The position numbers were made by a program, and so were the translations under genes. Positions 44,396-54,538 of a DNA stretch of 58,810 bases are shown here, piece after piece. The notes beneath the pieces are model-generated. The model saw only the letters and a program-made list of their open reading frames with translations, did not search any database and was not told where the DNA came from. The first letter of the stretch is position 1, and every line of letters begins with the position of its first letter. Source of the DNA: Candidatus Poribacteria bacterium (GTDB lineage Bacteria; Poribacteria; WGA-4E; WGA-3G); assembly GCA_028824685.1 (NCBI GenBank), contig JAPPCZ010000104.1:1-58810 (forward strand), written 5' to 3'.

Positions 44396-45048
44396 TGATG
44401 CACTTTGAGATACTCATTGAAGACTTATCTGGCAAAGCGGCACTTGATATATTAATGCCTAAGATTATTGGGGAAAATCACACATCAAGGGTGATTAGTT
44501 ATCGGGGAATTGGTCGTATTCCTAAAAATCTCAAAAGTCGTACCGATGCACGTGATCGTATTTTGCTTGATCGTTTACCCGAGCTACTGAAAGGGTACGG
44601 AAAAACATATTCCAACAATCCAGCAAAACATTCTACAGTTCTTATTATAGTTTGTGATTTAGATACAAAATGCTTAAAAACATTTCGTCAAAAACTCTTG
44701 AATATGTTGAATATTTCAAACCCTAAGATAGAGACTCGGTTTTGTATAGCTATAGAAGAAGGTGAAGCATGGTTGCTTGGTGATATCTCCGCTATTAGGA
44801 AAGCTTATCCAAAAGCCATTGGCAATGTTCTGAATAGTTATCAAAATGACTCAATTTGCGGAACGTGGGAACTTCTGGCTGATGCTGTATTTGCTGGAGG
44901 TGCCAAAGCACTTCAAAGCCAACCTTGGTATGTAATAGGTAAAGAAAAATCAACATGGGCAGAAAAAATTACCCCATTTATGAACATCAACAAAAACAAA
45001 TCCCCAAGTTTTTCCTATTTTCGAGATAAGATTCGAGAACTGATTTGA
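44392..45048 (+). CDS. DUF4276-family TOPRIM-like protein, 218 aa
   Basis: Motifs of the DUF4276 family are visible: N-terminal acidic residue in 'FEILIEDLSGK', D-x-D in 'LIIVCDLDTKC', and 'IAIEEGEAWLLGD'. The E...DxD pattern matches a TOPRIM metal site, implying a nuclease. Pairs of an ABC-type ATPase and a TOPRIM nuclease are known in OLD, Gabija and PARIS-type defence; this exact pairing would be an analogous effector module. The 4-bp overlap with the ATPase gene means translational coupling. MMM at the start leaves ambiguity of a few residues. Confidence 0.82.
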   Translation: MMMHFEILIEDLSGKAALDILMPKIIGENHTSRVISYRGIGRIPKNLKSRTDARDRILLDRLPELLKGYGKTYSNNPAKHSTVLIIVCDLDTKCLKTFRQKLLNMLNISNPKIETRFCIAIEEGEAWLLGDISAIRKAYPKAIGNVLNSYQNDSICGTWELLADAVFAGGAKALQSQPWYVIGKEKSTWAEKITPFMNINKNKSPSFSYFRDKIRELI

Positions 45049-45391
45049 ATTCCCTTCGTTGAACTCCCAATTCACTAAAATTAAGGTGAAAAAGTATAAG
45101 TCAAGGAATTTGAAAATTACTTTACGGTAATTAGGCAGAGAAGTTCGGTGCGCTTACAAAGCGTGTCTACATTAGTTTCATATCTACTTCAATACATTTC
45201 CTTCCAAGTGAACAGCCTTACCTAATACTGACCTCCAGCATATTCCCAAATTAGCCCACGTCTTTGCATTATCCCAAAAATGTTCAGATATGTTTTGAAT
45301 ATATGATAAACTAACAAAAGGGAATTTTCCAAACATTACATTTATTGCAAAACTAAAGTATGTGAACATTGTTCTGACGAGAATTACCACC
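45049..45391. other. Gap between DUF4276 gene and second RND gene
   Basis: This 343-bp gap has no plus-strand gene. On the minus strand a short stretch ending at 45184 reads 'HFWDNAKTWANLGICWRSVL' before a stop. It looks protein-like but lacks a start outside the RND gene; it may be a gene remnant. No repeat copy and no clear promoter are seen. Confidence 0.35.
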
Positions 45392-48300
45392 ATGTCGATC
45401 CCAAAAATGTCTGTAAACAACCCCGTTTTAGCAAATATGTTGATGATTTTAATCATTATATTTGGATTATACGCATGGATTAACCTGCCACGTGAGACAC
45501 TCCCGGAAGTTACGATAAAAAGTGCTTTTGTTACCACACAGTACCCTGGTGCTTCTTCGGAAGAGGTTGAAAAACTGGTCACCGCCCCTATTGAAGACGC
45601 AATTGAAGAAAATTTCAGTAGGGTAGAAATCATGTCTTCTACTTCATCCGAGGGCAGATCGCGCATCTATGTAAAATTTGAAGAGATGAGTGACAGGGAT
45701 TTCGATAAAGAACTTGAAAAACTCCGTACAGTTGTTGAACAGATAAATGAACTTCCAGAGGGAATTTTGGAAGATCCGAGAGTCAAAGATTGGGATGTTT
45801 TCACGGGTTTTCCTATATTGACGGTCATAGTCGGAGGACGGATTTCAGAAAAGCAGATGCGAAGCATAGCGGAGGATATCAAGGATGAAATCTTGAGCAT
45901 CAAACACATCGCAGCAGTTCGAATAGCAGGTTTTCGTGAAAGAGAGATTTGGGTTGAGGTAAATCCTGATAAATTGAAGGCATATCATCTCCCTATGTCC
46001 GCAATTATAACTTCACTGGGTGCGAACAACTTGAACCTTCCTGCGGGTACAATGGAACTTGGCAACACAGAATTCATGGTGCGCACAATGGGAGAATTCA
46101 GCACCCTTGAATCTATTAGTGAGACTGTTATCGCTGTTCAACCGACAGGTTCAGTCCTGCGGCTCAGCGATGTGGCAACTGTCTCCGACACATACGAGGA
46201 AACACGCACATTATCTCGTCTTAATGGAGAACCTTCAATAAGCCTAACCGTTCAGAAAAAGAGCGAAGGAAACACGTTAGCTTTAGTCGCTCAACTTAGG
46301 GAATTGGTTGAAAAACGGAAGCGTCAACTTCCACAAGGTGCTGAATTGACAACATTTAGAGATAATACAGTCATCCTGAAACAACGCTTAAGCATTTTAG
46401 AAACAAATGCACTCTTTGGTTTGATTCTCGTTGTGCTGCTGCTCCTTGTCTTTATCGGATGGCGAAACGCTGTCTTCGCTGCACTCGGAATACCTGTAGC
46501 GTTTTTGGCAACTTTCTGGTTCATGTCTATCGGTGGATATACGCTGAGTCGTGTAGCACTATTTGGGCTAATCTTAGTTGTCGGAATTGTCGTGGATGAT
46601 GCCATTGTTGTGATAGAAAATATCTACAGGCATATTGAGTCGGGAAAATCCCCTAAAGTTGCTGCGATTCGTGGTGCGGAAGAGGTTGGTTGGCCCGTTG
46701 TCGCTGCGAGTTTGACGACAATCTGCGCATTTGGTCCTTTAATGTTTATGTCCGGTGTTGCTGGACAGTTTCTGCAAGTTGTGCCAATCTTAGTGATTTT
46801 TGTATTGTTGGCTTCCCTCTTTGAAGTATTCATGATTTTGCCAGCACACGTGTCAGAATGGGGAAAAACGAAAAGGCAAGAAGCACATACAAACAGATGG
46901 TTTAACCTAATCCGAAATCGATATGTAAAAATTCTCAAAGGGACAATCAGGCGGCGTTATGTTTTTGTTAGTGGTGTTCTCTTTATAGGTTTGATTGCAT
47001 GTATTAGTGCCTTTTTAATACTTGACAAAGAACTTTTTCCTAATGAAGAATTTCCACAATTCTATATTAAAGCCGAGATGCCACCTTCCTACGGTATACA
47101 GGAAACAACCGCAGTGATTGCAGACATTGAAGATGTAACCAGAAGTGTCCCTATAGATGAACGCGTTGCAATCGTCAGTAACATCGGTTTACATACGACC
47201 ACTTCTGGGATTGTGGATAATACAACTTATGGATCGAATTTCGGAGAGGTTTTAGTTGAACTTACGCCGCAGGAAAAGCGTATCCGAAGTGTAGATGAGA
47301 TAATGGCATTGCTAAGACCCAAATTAGCGAGAATCAGCGGTATAGAAAAACTGAATTTTGACAAATTGGAAGGCGGTCCCTCTCAAGGACGAGACGTTGA
47401 AGTTAAGGTAAAAGGACCGAGATTTGAACAACTTAGAAAACTTACCGATTTGCTAAAAGAAAAGTTGAATCAAATAGACGGTGTTTACGATATTCAAGAC
47501 GACTTTGACATTGGAAGTTCTGAACTTCGTGTTTATTTGAAACCTGAAAAGGCACATCAACACGGGGTAAGTATCTTCCAAATTGCACAGACGGTACGAA
47601 ATGCTATTAAAGGAGTTAAAGCTACAACTTACCGTGAGGCAGACGAAGCCGTTGATGTCATTGTAAAATATCAAAAGAATAATTTACAGACAGTATCTGA
47701 TCTCAATAACTTATTGATTGCAACACCTGTCGGTGCTATTATTCCTCTCAAAGATATCGCAGATGTTGTAGAAGAAAAAGGATACACCGACATCCGTCGC
47801 TTTGATGGTGAACGCGCTATTACGGTGTATGCCTCAATTGATAAACAAAAAACGACTGCTATGAAAGTGAATCAGGCTTTAATCAGTACGTTTACTGATA
47901 TTGAATCACTATTTCCTGGATATAGACTTGATTTTCAAGGTGTCTTTAGTGAGATTGTAAAATCTTTTTCTGATTTATGGAAGTTGTTTATTGTAGGGTT
48001 GTTATTAATTTATGTTGTGTTAGGGGCGCAATTCAAATCATTTAGTCAACCGATCATTATTTTGTTTGCTGTGCCGTTTGGTATGATAGGCGCAATGATA
48101 GGCCTTCTTCTTTCCAATGCAATGCTAAGTATGGTGGCGATGTTCGGTATTGTTGCACTCACAGGAATTGTGGTAAACGATTCTATTGTGCTAATAGATT
48201 TTATTAACAAATATCGTGAACGCGGTTATAATAAATGGTATGCAATTCTGAAGGGGAGTAGTGTCCGGTTACGTCCGATTATTCTAACTTCGTTAACTAC

Positions 48301-48541
48301 AATTTTCGGGCTCATCCCGATGGCGATAGGACTTGGTGGAAAATCACCTATCTGGATGCCAATAGCAAATACGATTATCTTCGGTCTTGCATTCGCAACG
48401 ATTATGACACTGTTTGTAATGCCCGCCTTGTATGCGATCACAACTGACCTCCGTAGGTTTTTCTTAAGAGATGCAGAGGCGCGCTTCCGAAATGTTTCAG
48501 AAAGGGAATTGCTCAAGAGTGCAGTTCCTGCTGATGACTAA
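45392..48541 (+). CDS. RND-family efflux transporter, AcrB/HAE1-like, 1049 aa
   Basis: A paralogue of the RND pump at 39776, collinear throughout and with the same N-terminus (MSIPKMSVNNPVLANMLMIL). The proton-relay D402-D403 (GIVVDDAIVVIENIYRH) is at identical positions. It lacks the basic insert found in the first pump between TM6 and the linker helix. The start at 45392 is chosen by this match; the ribosome site is weak, and an in-frame GTG lies 30 bp upstream. No adaptor or outer-membrane channel gene is adjacent. A terminator follows directly. Confidence 0.93.
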   Translation: MSIPKMSVNNPVLANMLMILIIIFGLYAWINLPRETLPEVTIKSAFVTTQYPGASSEEVEKLVTAPIEDAIEENFSRVEIMSSTSSEGRSRIYVKFEEMSDRDFDKELEKLRTVVEQINELPEGILEDPRVKDWDVFTGFPILTVIVGGRISEKQMRSIAEDIKDEILSIKHIAAVRIAGFREREIWVEVNPDKLKAYHLPMSAIITSLGANNLNLPAGTMELGNTEFMVRTMGEFSTLESISETVIAVQPTGSVLRLSDVATVSDTYEETRTLSRLNGEPSISLTVQKKSEGNTLALVAQLRELVEKRKRQLPQGAELTTFRDNTVILKQRLSILETNALFGLILVVLLLLVFIGWRNAVFAALGIPVAFLATFWFMSIGGYTLSRVALFGLILVVGIVVDDAIVVIENIYRHIESGKSPKVAAIRGAEEVGWPVVAASLTTICAFGPLMFMSGVAGQFLQVVPILVIFVLLASLFEVFMILPAHVSEWGKTKRQEAHTNRWFNLIRNRYVKILKGTIRRRYVFVSGVLFIGLIACISAFLILDKELFPNEEFPQFYIKAEMPPSYGIQETTAVIADIEDVTRSVPIDERVAIVSNIGLHTTTSGIVDNTTYGSNFGEVLVELTPQEKRIRSVDEIMALLRPKLARISGIEKLNFDKLEGGPSQGRDVEVKVKGPRFEQLRKLTDLLKEKLNQIDGVYDIQDDFDIGSSELRVYLKPEKAHQHGVSIFQIAQTVRNAIKGVKATTYREADEAVDVIVKYQKNNLQTVSDLNNLLIATPVGAIIPLKDIADVVEEKGYTDIRRFDGERAITVYASIDKQKTTAMKVNQALISTFTDIESLFPGYRLDFQGVFSEIVKSFSDLWKLFIVGLLLIYVVLGAQFKSFSQPIIILFAVPFGMIGAMIGLLLSNAMLSMVAMFGIVALTGIVVNDSIVLIDFINKYRERGYNKWYAILKGSSVRLRPIILTSLTTIFGLIPMAIGLGGKSPIWMPIANTIIFGLAFATIMTLFVMPALYAITTDLRRFFLRDAEARFRNVSERELLKSAVPADD

Positions 48542-48548
48542 AAAAGTA

Positions 48549-48586
48549 AGGGCAATCTTCCAAGAGTGCCCTATTCCAATTTTTTT
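48549..48586 (+). terminator. Intrinsic terminator after the second RND gene
   Basis: The stem AGGGCA (48549-48554) pairs with TGCCCT (48567-48572), with an inner TCTT/AAGA stem and CC loop. A T7 run follows at 48580-48586. Confidence 0.65.
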
Positions 48587-48604
48587 ATAGAAAAGGAAAT
48601 TTAT

Positions 48605-49576
48605 ATGAAAATTACTTTTATTGGTGTTGGTGGTATTGCAGGAAACTACCGTGGTAGTTTAAAACGACTACAACGTCCGATTGCAGCTGTATGTGATATA
48701 AATGCCGATCGCGTGGCAGCAATTGCCGCTGAAGAAAACGCTACGGCATACACAAACCATCAAGAAATGCTACAGAAAGAAAATCCGGATGTAGTTTTTA
48801 CCTGTATTCCTCCAGGAGCACACACAACACAAGTAGCAGATGCTGCAAAGTCGGGCGCTGCAGTTTTTGTGGCAAAACCTGTCGCACAAGATATGGATAC
48901 TGCTCAAATTGCTTGCAATGCCATCAAAGACGCAGGTGTCATAAATCAAGTTGGCTATATGGCACGGTATAGCGACATCACAGATAAAGCGAAGGAATTA
49001 GTAGGTGATCGGAAGTTGACAATGGGAATTGGAAGATTTTTGGCGAGAATGGGAGCGAGTCATCCGTGGTGGGGAAAATTTGAAGTATCCCGTGGACAGA
49101 TGGTTGAACAGACTACACACGTTTTTGACCTCATCCGCTACTTCCTTGGTGATGTTGAAAGTGTCCAAGCTTTTGGTATCAAAGGCGTTTCTGATGGCAT
49201 TGCAGATTTTGAGGAGTGTACTGTTTGCAATCTGAAATTTGAGAGCGGTGCAGTCGGTAGTATAACGAGTACTTGTGTTGCTCGCGCACATGAGAATTTC
49301 GCTACCGAATTGGTGGGAGATGACATCTATTTGAAACTAACACACGATCTCAGTTTGCGCGGACAGATCAGTGGTGAAGGTGTTGACTTTACTGGGACCG
49401 AAGCCGGTTATTTCAGACAAGTTGAGCAGTTTGTTAAAGCAGTTGAAACGAATAATCAAAATTTAGTGCGTTCCTCCTACGCAGATGCCGTCAGAACGCT
49501 CGCTGTTACACTGGCAGCGAATCGTTCGTTGGAGACAGGACAAATTGAACCCGTTTTGGAAAAGGGCACTGATTGA
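48605..49576 (+). CDS. Gfo/Idh/MocA-family oxidoreductase, 323 aa
   Basis: The Rossmann dinucleotide loop G7-V-G-G-I-A-G13 (FIGVGGIAGNYRG) is intact. The family lysine motif EKP is A90-K91-P92 (FVAKPVAQD). The C-terminal domain includes 'QTTHVFDLIRYFLGD', where the His-x3-Asp (THVFD) fits the catalytic region. It probably oxidises a sugar or cyclitol with NAD(P). Start at 48605: AAAGGAA upstream. It is a single gene between the RND terminator and the promoter of the giant propeller protein; the substrate is unknown. Confidence 0.9.
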   Translation: MKITFIGVGGIAGNYRGSLKRLQRPIAAVCDINADRVAAIAAEENATAYTNHQEMLQKENPDVVFTCIPPGAHTTQVADAAKSGAAVFVAKPVAQDMDTAQIACNAIKDAGVINQVGYMARYSDITDKAKELVGDRKLTMGIGRFLARMGASHPWWGKFEVSRGQMVEQTTHVFDLIRYFLGDVESVQAFGIKGVSDGIADFEECTVCNLKFESGAVGSITSTCVARAHENFATELVGDDIYLKLTHDLSLRGQISGEGVDFTGTEAGYFRQVEQFVKAVETNNQNLVRSSYADAVRTLAVTLAANRSLETGQIEPVLEKGTD

Positions 49577-49613
49577 TGTTGTGTAGATGATCGAAAATCC
49601 TGCTAAATTTATG

Positions 49614-49642
49614 TTGATTTAAGGACGTAAGTTTGGTATAAG
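49614..49642 (+). promoter_or_regulatory. Promoter of giant propeller protein 1, duplicated with the gene
   Basis: TTGATT (49614-49619), 17-nt spacer, TATAAG (49637-49642). The block from 49611 to the start codon recurs almost unchanged before the second paralogue (54729-54845). It includes the leader palindrome AATGC-TGT-GCATT and the shared stretch GGATAGCATTCTTAAGTTG. Conservation of both boxes and spacing supports the call. Confidence 0.6.
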
Positions 49643-49730
49643 AAAAACGCAATGCTGTGCATTGGATAGCATTCTTAAGTTGCTCATTCAATATCTATAA
49701 AAGCTGGCAATCACACGGGGAGTGTCCTTG

Positions 49731-52700
49731 ATGAGAAAAACTATTTTTCGTTTCATCCTATTTTTATTCGTTTGTCTTTTCATTTTAACGTTATCTAATA
49801 ATCTTGTTCATGCGCAGCGTGAAGCATCTATTCGTCTTGAAATACCGCGTAATAGAACTGGCGTAAATGTAATAATAAAAGATTTCGCGGCTTCAACGAC
49901 ACGTTTCTTCCTTTTATATAATGGGTTAGACCCAGAAAAAAAAGCAGACTCGTATATAGGAAAAGTTTACGTCTTCGACCATGAAGGCACACGCCGACCA
50001 GACGAGGAATTTGAAATTGACCCAAAGGGAAGTCCTTACGGCATTGCAGTAACAGACAGACTTGTCTATATTTCGTATTTCAGTTATCCTTATATTAATG
50101 CCTATGGTTTTGACGGAACGCGTTTACCTGAAGAGGACATAGATGAGTATGCCGGTAATCGAAACGGTATCGCCGCAACGGAGACACATTTTTACCTCGC
50201 GGATATGGGGGCAATCGATATTTACAAGTTTGCGGACATTCAGAGTGATGAAAACGGAAAGAGAGTATCTTATGTAAGAAGATGTAAGGTTACAACAACT
50301 GATGCAGAGGGTGGTAGACCTTACGTTGCTGCAACAGATACTCGCGTCTATGTTCATAATCCTTATGATCCTACAATCTATGTGTACGATGCCCAAGACG
50401 GCGGCAGACGCGCTCGCGAAGATTTTAACAACGACTTATGGCACGGGAAAAAAGCCTATGTTAACGTACCACGTCAAATCTTATCAGGTATTGCAACAAC
50501 ACCATTAGGCGGTAAATTATTTATATTGTTGTCTCAAAGTCGATCTGATGGCAAAAGAGGTTATGAGCCGGTGGTATATCGATATTCAATTCCGGAGGAA
50601 GTCGCGGAACGTCCAGAGATACATTTACCGGCAAAGCCGCCTGCCACACCAAGTTATTATTTTCATATACCCTGGTCTGGTTCTGGCATAGCTGCGACTG
50701 ATACGAACGTGTATGTGGCAGCAGGTGGCGGATTTGGGACGCTCTATGGAAGAATATATGGCAAAAAGCATTCTGATGGCGTGCCGGGCAGCTTGTACGC
50801 TGACTCTGGCAAAAAAGCTATAAATTTTAGCTTGTATGACCACTATTTATATTCTGAAGGGATGACTGCTGATTACCACAATCTCTATATTCTTAGTAAA
50901 CACTATTTTACTGTGCTTGATCCTGACTATACTGATAGGCTCGGCAGTGCATACTCCGTGCTCTATTGTTCTCTTAATTCAGAAGCGTCTGTTCCCAACG
51001 GCGCGACCCTGTTAATAAATCTTGAACTTCCATTTGGCTTGGAGAATTTTGGACAGGGTATAGGACTTGCCATTGATTCAGAAGGTATTTTATACGCTAT
51101 GGATTCTGGTGTAAATGAGAAAGGTGCGCCACGAATCTACCGCTTTAATCCTTCAACTAAAAGTGCGTTACCTGGTAATCCAATTACCCTCCATCCAAAC
51201 CATAGGTATCCGTGTGGCATAACGATTGTTAAAAACCGTGCTTATGTTCTTGATAGAGGTTTTAATTATGATAAAGGCAGACCTGATGTAGTTGCTGAGA
51301 TTTATGTATATGCTTTAGATGGACCTGATGTATTTGAATATTTACCTGAGGAGAGTTTTACACTTGATGTTGGGGGAATCCATCCAGAGGATTCTGGTAT
51401 TGCCATAAATGGAGATACATTTTTCATCTCAATGATGCCAGCCGGGGTTTCAGGTGGTAGAGATGTTTATGTGTATGGTCCTCCATCTGCACCGAGTTGG
51501 AAGCCTATCCCCGCAGATACAATTCGGCGTAGACAACCGTATCAGAGTGATATTTCCTATATGTCAAGGTTAGCGACAGATGGAGATGACTGGGACAAAT
51601 ATCAAGCGATCGCAAGTTTTCCCTGGATGCTTTCCGTAGGTATTGATTCTGATTTTTTATTTGGCAATCCTGAGCCAACTATAACTTTCGCAGAAGGTTA
51701 TAGAAAACCTGAGTGGTTAACTCTAAAAGATAACGTCCTATCAGGCACCCCTCCATCAGCAGGTAAGTATACTGTTGAGCTTACAGCCTCAAACGAAAAC
51801 GGTAATGCAGACACATATTTTACCGTAAATGTTGCTCCAGCACCTGTTGCAGCGAGTTGGCTCGATTTCTCAGTACCAGAGGCAAGGATAAACGATGCGT
51901 GGTTATTATCTTTAACTGATTTTGTAACCGGTAATCCGAAACCGAGGATATATTTTACACCAGGATTTGTCCCACCCAAATGGTTAAAACTAAAAGACGG
52001 TGTGCTCTCATGCATCCCGTCAACGGGGGGCATATTTCCTATCAAACTCACAGCGGGTACCTATCTCAATCCTCCTAAGAAAAGAAATTGGGCAGATATT
52101 GTAATATATTTGGTTGTTAAAGGCACTACATCTCCCAGTTGGCAACTTGATACCTTAAACGATACTGCCCAAGGTATAGCTGCAACTGATAGTCGGGTTT
52201 ATGTCGCAGACCTTATTGATGATAAAATCTATGTCTATGGGCAAGATGGGAAACGATACGAGGTCGAGGATGTCAGTATCAAGAAATTTACTAATAACCC
52301 GCTCGGTATTACCACAATTAATACAAACATCTATATTGTTGATAACCGAGATTATACTGTCTCAATTTTAGATGCTACAGAAAACGTTTTAGTTGACAAT
52401 TTTCAATTGCATCCCGATAATCAGTCACCCACAGGTATTACTGCAACAACAATACGCCTTTACGTTGTTGACAACGAAGATGACAAGGTTTATGTCTACA
52501 CACATGACGGAACACATCAACCGACTGAAGATGTGAGTCTCTATGATCATCGTGAACCGACAGGTATCACCGCAACTTCTACGCGCCTTTACGTTGTGGA
52601 TGGTGATGCAGACAAAATCTATGCTTATGGTTTTGATGGTAAGTTGCAGAGTAGGGAAGTTGTTGAACTTGTTAGCGAAAATAGGAGTCCGACAGGTATT

Positions 52701-54482
52701 ACAGCGACATCATCTCATCTGTTGGTAGTAGATTTTCTTGACCAGAAAGTCTATTCATATCCCATACCTGCCACCGTTCGTCCGATTGCAAATGTCGGCG
52801 CGCCGAGTTGGGACCCAGTTCCAATTCCTGAAGCAGAACAAGGATCTAATTGGATGCTGTCCTTAGCAAAATTTGCGAAAGGAGCCCCGATGCCGCAGAT
52901 TGACTTCACAGATGGTTATACATCACCTGACTGGCTAACGCTGGAGGATGGTGTGCTTTCGGGCACTCCAACAAAGGCAGAGGTTGCAAGTATCCAAGTC
53001 ACCGCAACAAACAGTAAAGGCAGTGCCGACTTGATAATAACACTCACAGTAATGCATCCAGAAGTTCCATCGTGGGATCTCAACCCTGGAGAGTTTAATG
53101 TCCAGAGCATCGCTGCCACAAAAACGCACGTCTATGTGTTATACGGCATTGATCACCGTTTCTTTCACATTAGTGTATATACACACGATGGGATTCGAGT
53201 TCCAGAGAAGGATATAGAACTTGGAGAAGAACATATGAGACCATGGAGTATTACGGCTAATGAAACCGATCTTTATATGGTAATGGAGCCTCGGACGCTT
53301 GGAAGTGCTGAACCGGATGTCAGAAGAATCTATAGATTTGATCTAACAGGCTCAGGTGAAACGCAGATTTTGGAACTTGAGCCGGTAGAAGGTTTTAGGA
53401 TGGGAAACCTTGCCGCTGTAACTGAAACGCGTTTTTATGCTCTCTCTAACAAAAAAATCAGTGTTTTCGGATTAGATGGAACACATTACCCAAACGAGAA
53501 TTTTCCACTTTATATCAACGCATCCGAAGGTTTATACATCCAAGATATAGCATTGACTCAGACGCGTATTTATATTCTGACCAATTTGATCAGTAGAATA
53601 GCTGAACGTAAGAAGATTTATGTCTATGGGCATGATGGCACACCGTATTCTGACGAAAACTTTGTCCTTAGTAAAATAATAACTGGGAATTTGACTGTAA
53701 CATCAACGCATCTGATGGCGTATTCTGGCCCTCCATTCCGGGATATATATACCGGATCAATTTTCTTATTTCCACTTTCTAACATGGAAGGAATTACTGA
53801 GACGGTTGCCCAACATCCAGATACCACGCCTGTATGGGATGTCAATCAGGATGGACAAGTTGATATCCGCGATCTGATTGAGGTTGCGCAATATATCGGA
53901 GAAACTGAAAACCCAGACCCGCGCGCAGATGTAAACGGAGATGGAACTATTGATATACGGGATCTCCTCATTGTATCACAACATTTAGGGGAATCAACGG
54001 AGACTGCAGCGCCATTTAGAACACCTTCCGTGAGATTCCCTGCCCTTGTAAAAAATATTACGGAAGGTCATGTTACATCGGAGTTGATTCAAACGTGGAT
54101 AGACCTTGCACAGATTGCAAACGACGGATCGCTTGCATTTAAACGAGGTATTGCAAATTTAGAACGTCTCTTAGCGGAAATGTTACCAGACAAAACAGAA
54201 TTGCTCACCAATTATCCCAATCCGTTTAACCCGGAGACTTGGATACCTTACAATCTCGCTAAGACTGCTGAGGTACAGATTACTATTTACAATATAAAAG
54301 GTTCTGTTATAAGACAGTTGGATTTGGGACAGAAACCAGCAGGTAATTATACAGTTCGCTCCCGAGCTGCCCACTGGGATGGTCACAACAATGATGGTGA
54401 AAAGGTGGCAAGCGGGATTTATTTCTATCAACTTCGTGCGGGAGATTATGAGCATACCCGTCGTATGCTTATTGTTAAGTGA
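49731..54482 (+). CDS. Giant secreted beta-propeller / putative-Ig / dockerin protein with C-terminal sorting-type domain
   Basis: A 1583-residue secreted protein. Signal peptide 1-28 (NNLVHAQ). Propeller-like repeats lie at about 30-585, 800-1020 and 1110-1360, with recurrent 'GIAATxTxxYVxD' and 'YVYxxDGxxxxxEDF'. Three He_PIG-type Ig domains lie at about 590-705, 708-800 and 1023-1108, with hallmark 'WLTLKDNVLSGTPPSAGKYT'. A dockerin-type pair of Ca-binding loops at 1366-1425 reads 'DVNQDGQVDIRDL' and 'DVNGDGTIDIRDL'. The last about 93 residues start 'NYPNPFNPETWIPYNLAK' and end 'RRMLIVK', the FlgD/Por-sorting-like module. Probably displayed on the cell surface. Start at 49731: GGGAG before ATG, matching the paralogue's GGAG; the frame's upstream GTG is not needed. 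Confidence 0.92.
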   Translation: MRKTIFRFILFLFVCLFILTLSNNLVHAQREASIRLEIPRNRTGVNVIIKDFAASTTRFFLLYNGLDPEKKADSYIGKVYVFDHEGTRRPDEEFEIDPKGSPYGIAVTDRLVYISYFSYPYINAYGFDGTRLPEEDIDEYAGNRNGIAATETHFYLADMGAIDIYKFADIQSDENGKRVSYVRRCKVTTTDAEGGRPYVAATDTRVYVHNPYDPTIYVYDAQDGGRRAREDFNNDLWHGKKAYVNVPRQILSGIATTPLGGKLFILLSQSRSDGKRGYEPVVYRYSIPEEVAERPEIHLPAKPPATPSYYFHIPWSGSGIAATDTNVYVAAGGGFGTLYGRIYGKKHSDGVPGSLYADSGKKAINFSLYDHYLYSEGMTADYHNLYILSKHYFTVLDPDYTDRLGSAYSVLYCSLNSEASVPNGATLLINLELPFGLENFGQGIGLAIDSEGILYAMDSGVNEKGAPRIYRFNPSTKSALPGNPITLHPNHRYPCGITIVKNRAYVLDRGFNYDKGRPDVVAEIYVYALDGPDVFEYLPEESFTLDVGGIHPEDSGIAINGDTFFISMMPAGVSGGRDVYVYGPPSAPSWKPIPADTIRRRQPYQSDISYMSRLATDGDDWDKYQAIASFPWMLSVGIDSDFLFGNPEPTITFAEGYRKPEWLTLKDNVLSGTPPSAGKYTVELTASNENGNADTYFTVNVAPAPVAASWLDFSVPEARINDAWLLSLTDFVTGNPKPRIYFTPGFVPPKWLKLKDGVLSCIPSTGGIFPIKLTAGTYLNPPKKRNWADIVIYLVVKGTTSPSWQLDTLNDTAQGIAATDSRVYVADLIDDKIYVYGQDGKRYEVEDVSIKKFTNNPLGITTINTNIYIVDNRDYTVSILDATENVLVDNFQLHPDNQSPTGITATTIRLYVVDNEDDKVYVYTHDGTHQPTEDVSLYDHREPTGITATSTRLYVVDGDADKIYAYGFDGKLQSREVVELVSENRSPTGITATSSHLLVVDFLDQKVYSYPIPATVRPIANVGAPSWDPVPIPEAEQGSNWMLSLAKFAKGAPMPQIDFTDGYTSPDWLTLEDGVLSGTPTKAEVASIQVTATNSKGSADLIITLTVMHPEVPSWDLNPGEFNVQSIAATKTHVYVLYGIDHRFFHISVYTHDGIRVPEKDIELGEEHMRPWSITANETDLYMVMEPRTLGSAEPDVRRIYRFDLTGSGETQILELEPVEGFRMGNLAAVTETRFYALSNKKISVFGLDGTHYPNENFPLYINASEGLYIQDIALTQTRIYILTNLISRIAERKKIYVYGHDGTPYSDENFVLSKIITGNLTVTSTHLMAYSGPPFRDIYTGSIFLFPLSNMEGITETVAQHPDTTPVWDVNQDGQVDIRDLIEVAQYIGETENPDPRADVNGDGTIDIRDLLIVSQHLGESTETAAPFRTPSVRFPALVKNITEGHVTSELIQTWIDLAQIANDGSLAFKRGIANLERLLAEMLPDKTELLTNYPNPFNPETWIPYNLAKTAEVQITIYNIKGSVIRQLDLGQKPAGNYTVRSRAAHWDGHNNDGEKVASGIYFYQLRAGDYEHTRRMLIVK

Positions 54483-54538
54483 AGCGGATGTTAGAACCGA
54501 TTAAAACTGAAGATTCAATAATCCTACTACTGGAGTAT

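Noticed and set aside
45184..45666. 160-codon minus-strand frame at the start of the second RND gene
   Set aside because: Most of it is antisense to the RND gene. Only the last about 35 codons lie in the gap and look protein-like; there is no independent start, so it is noted as a possible remnant only.
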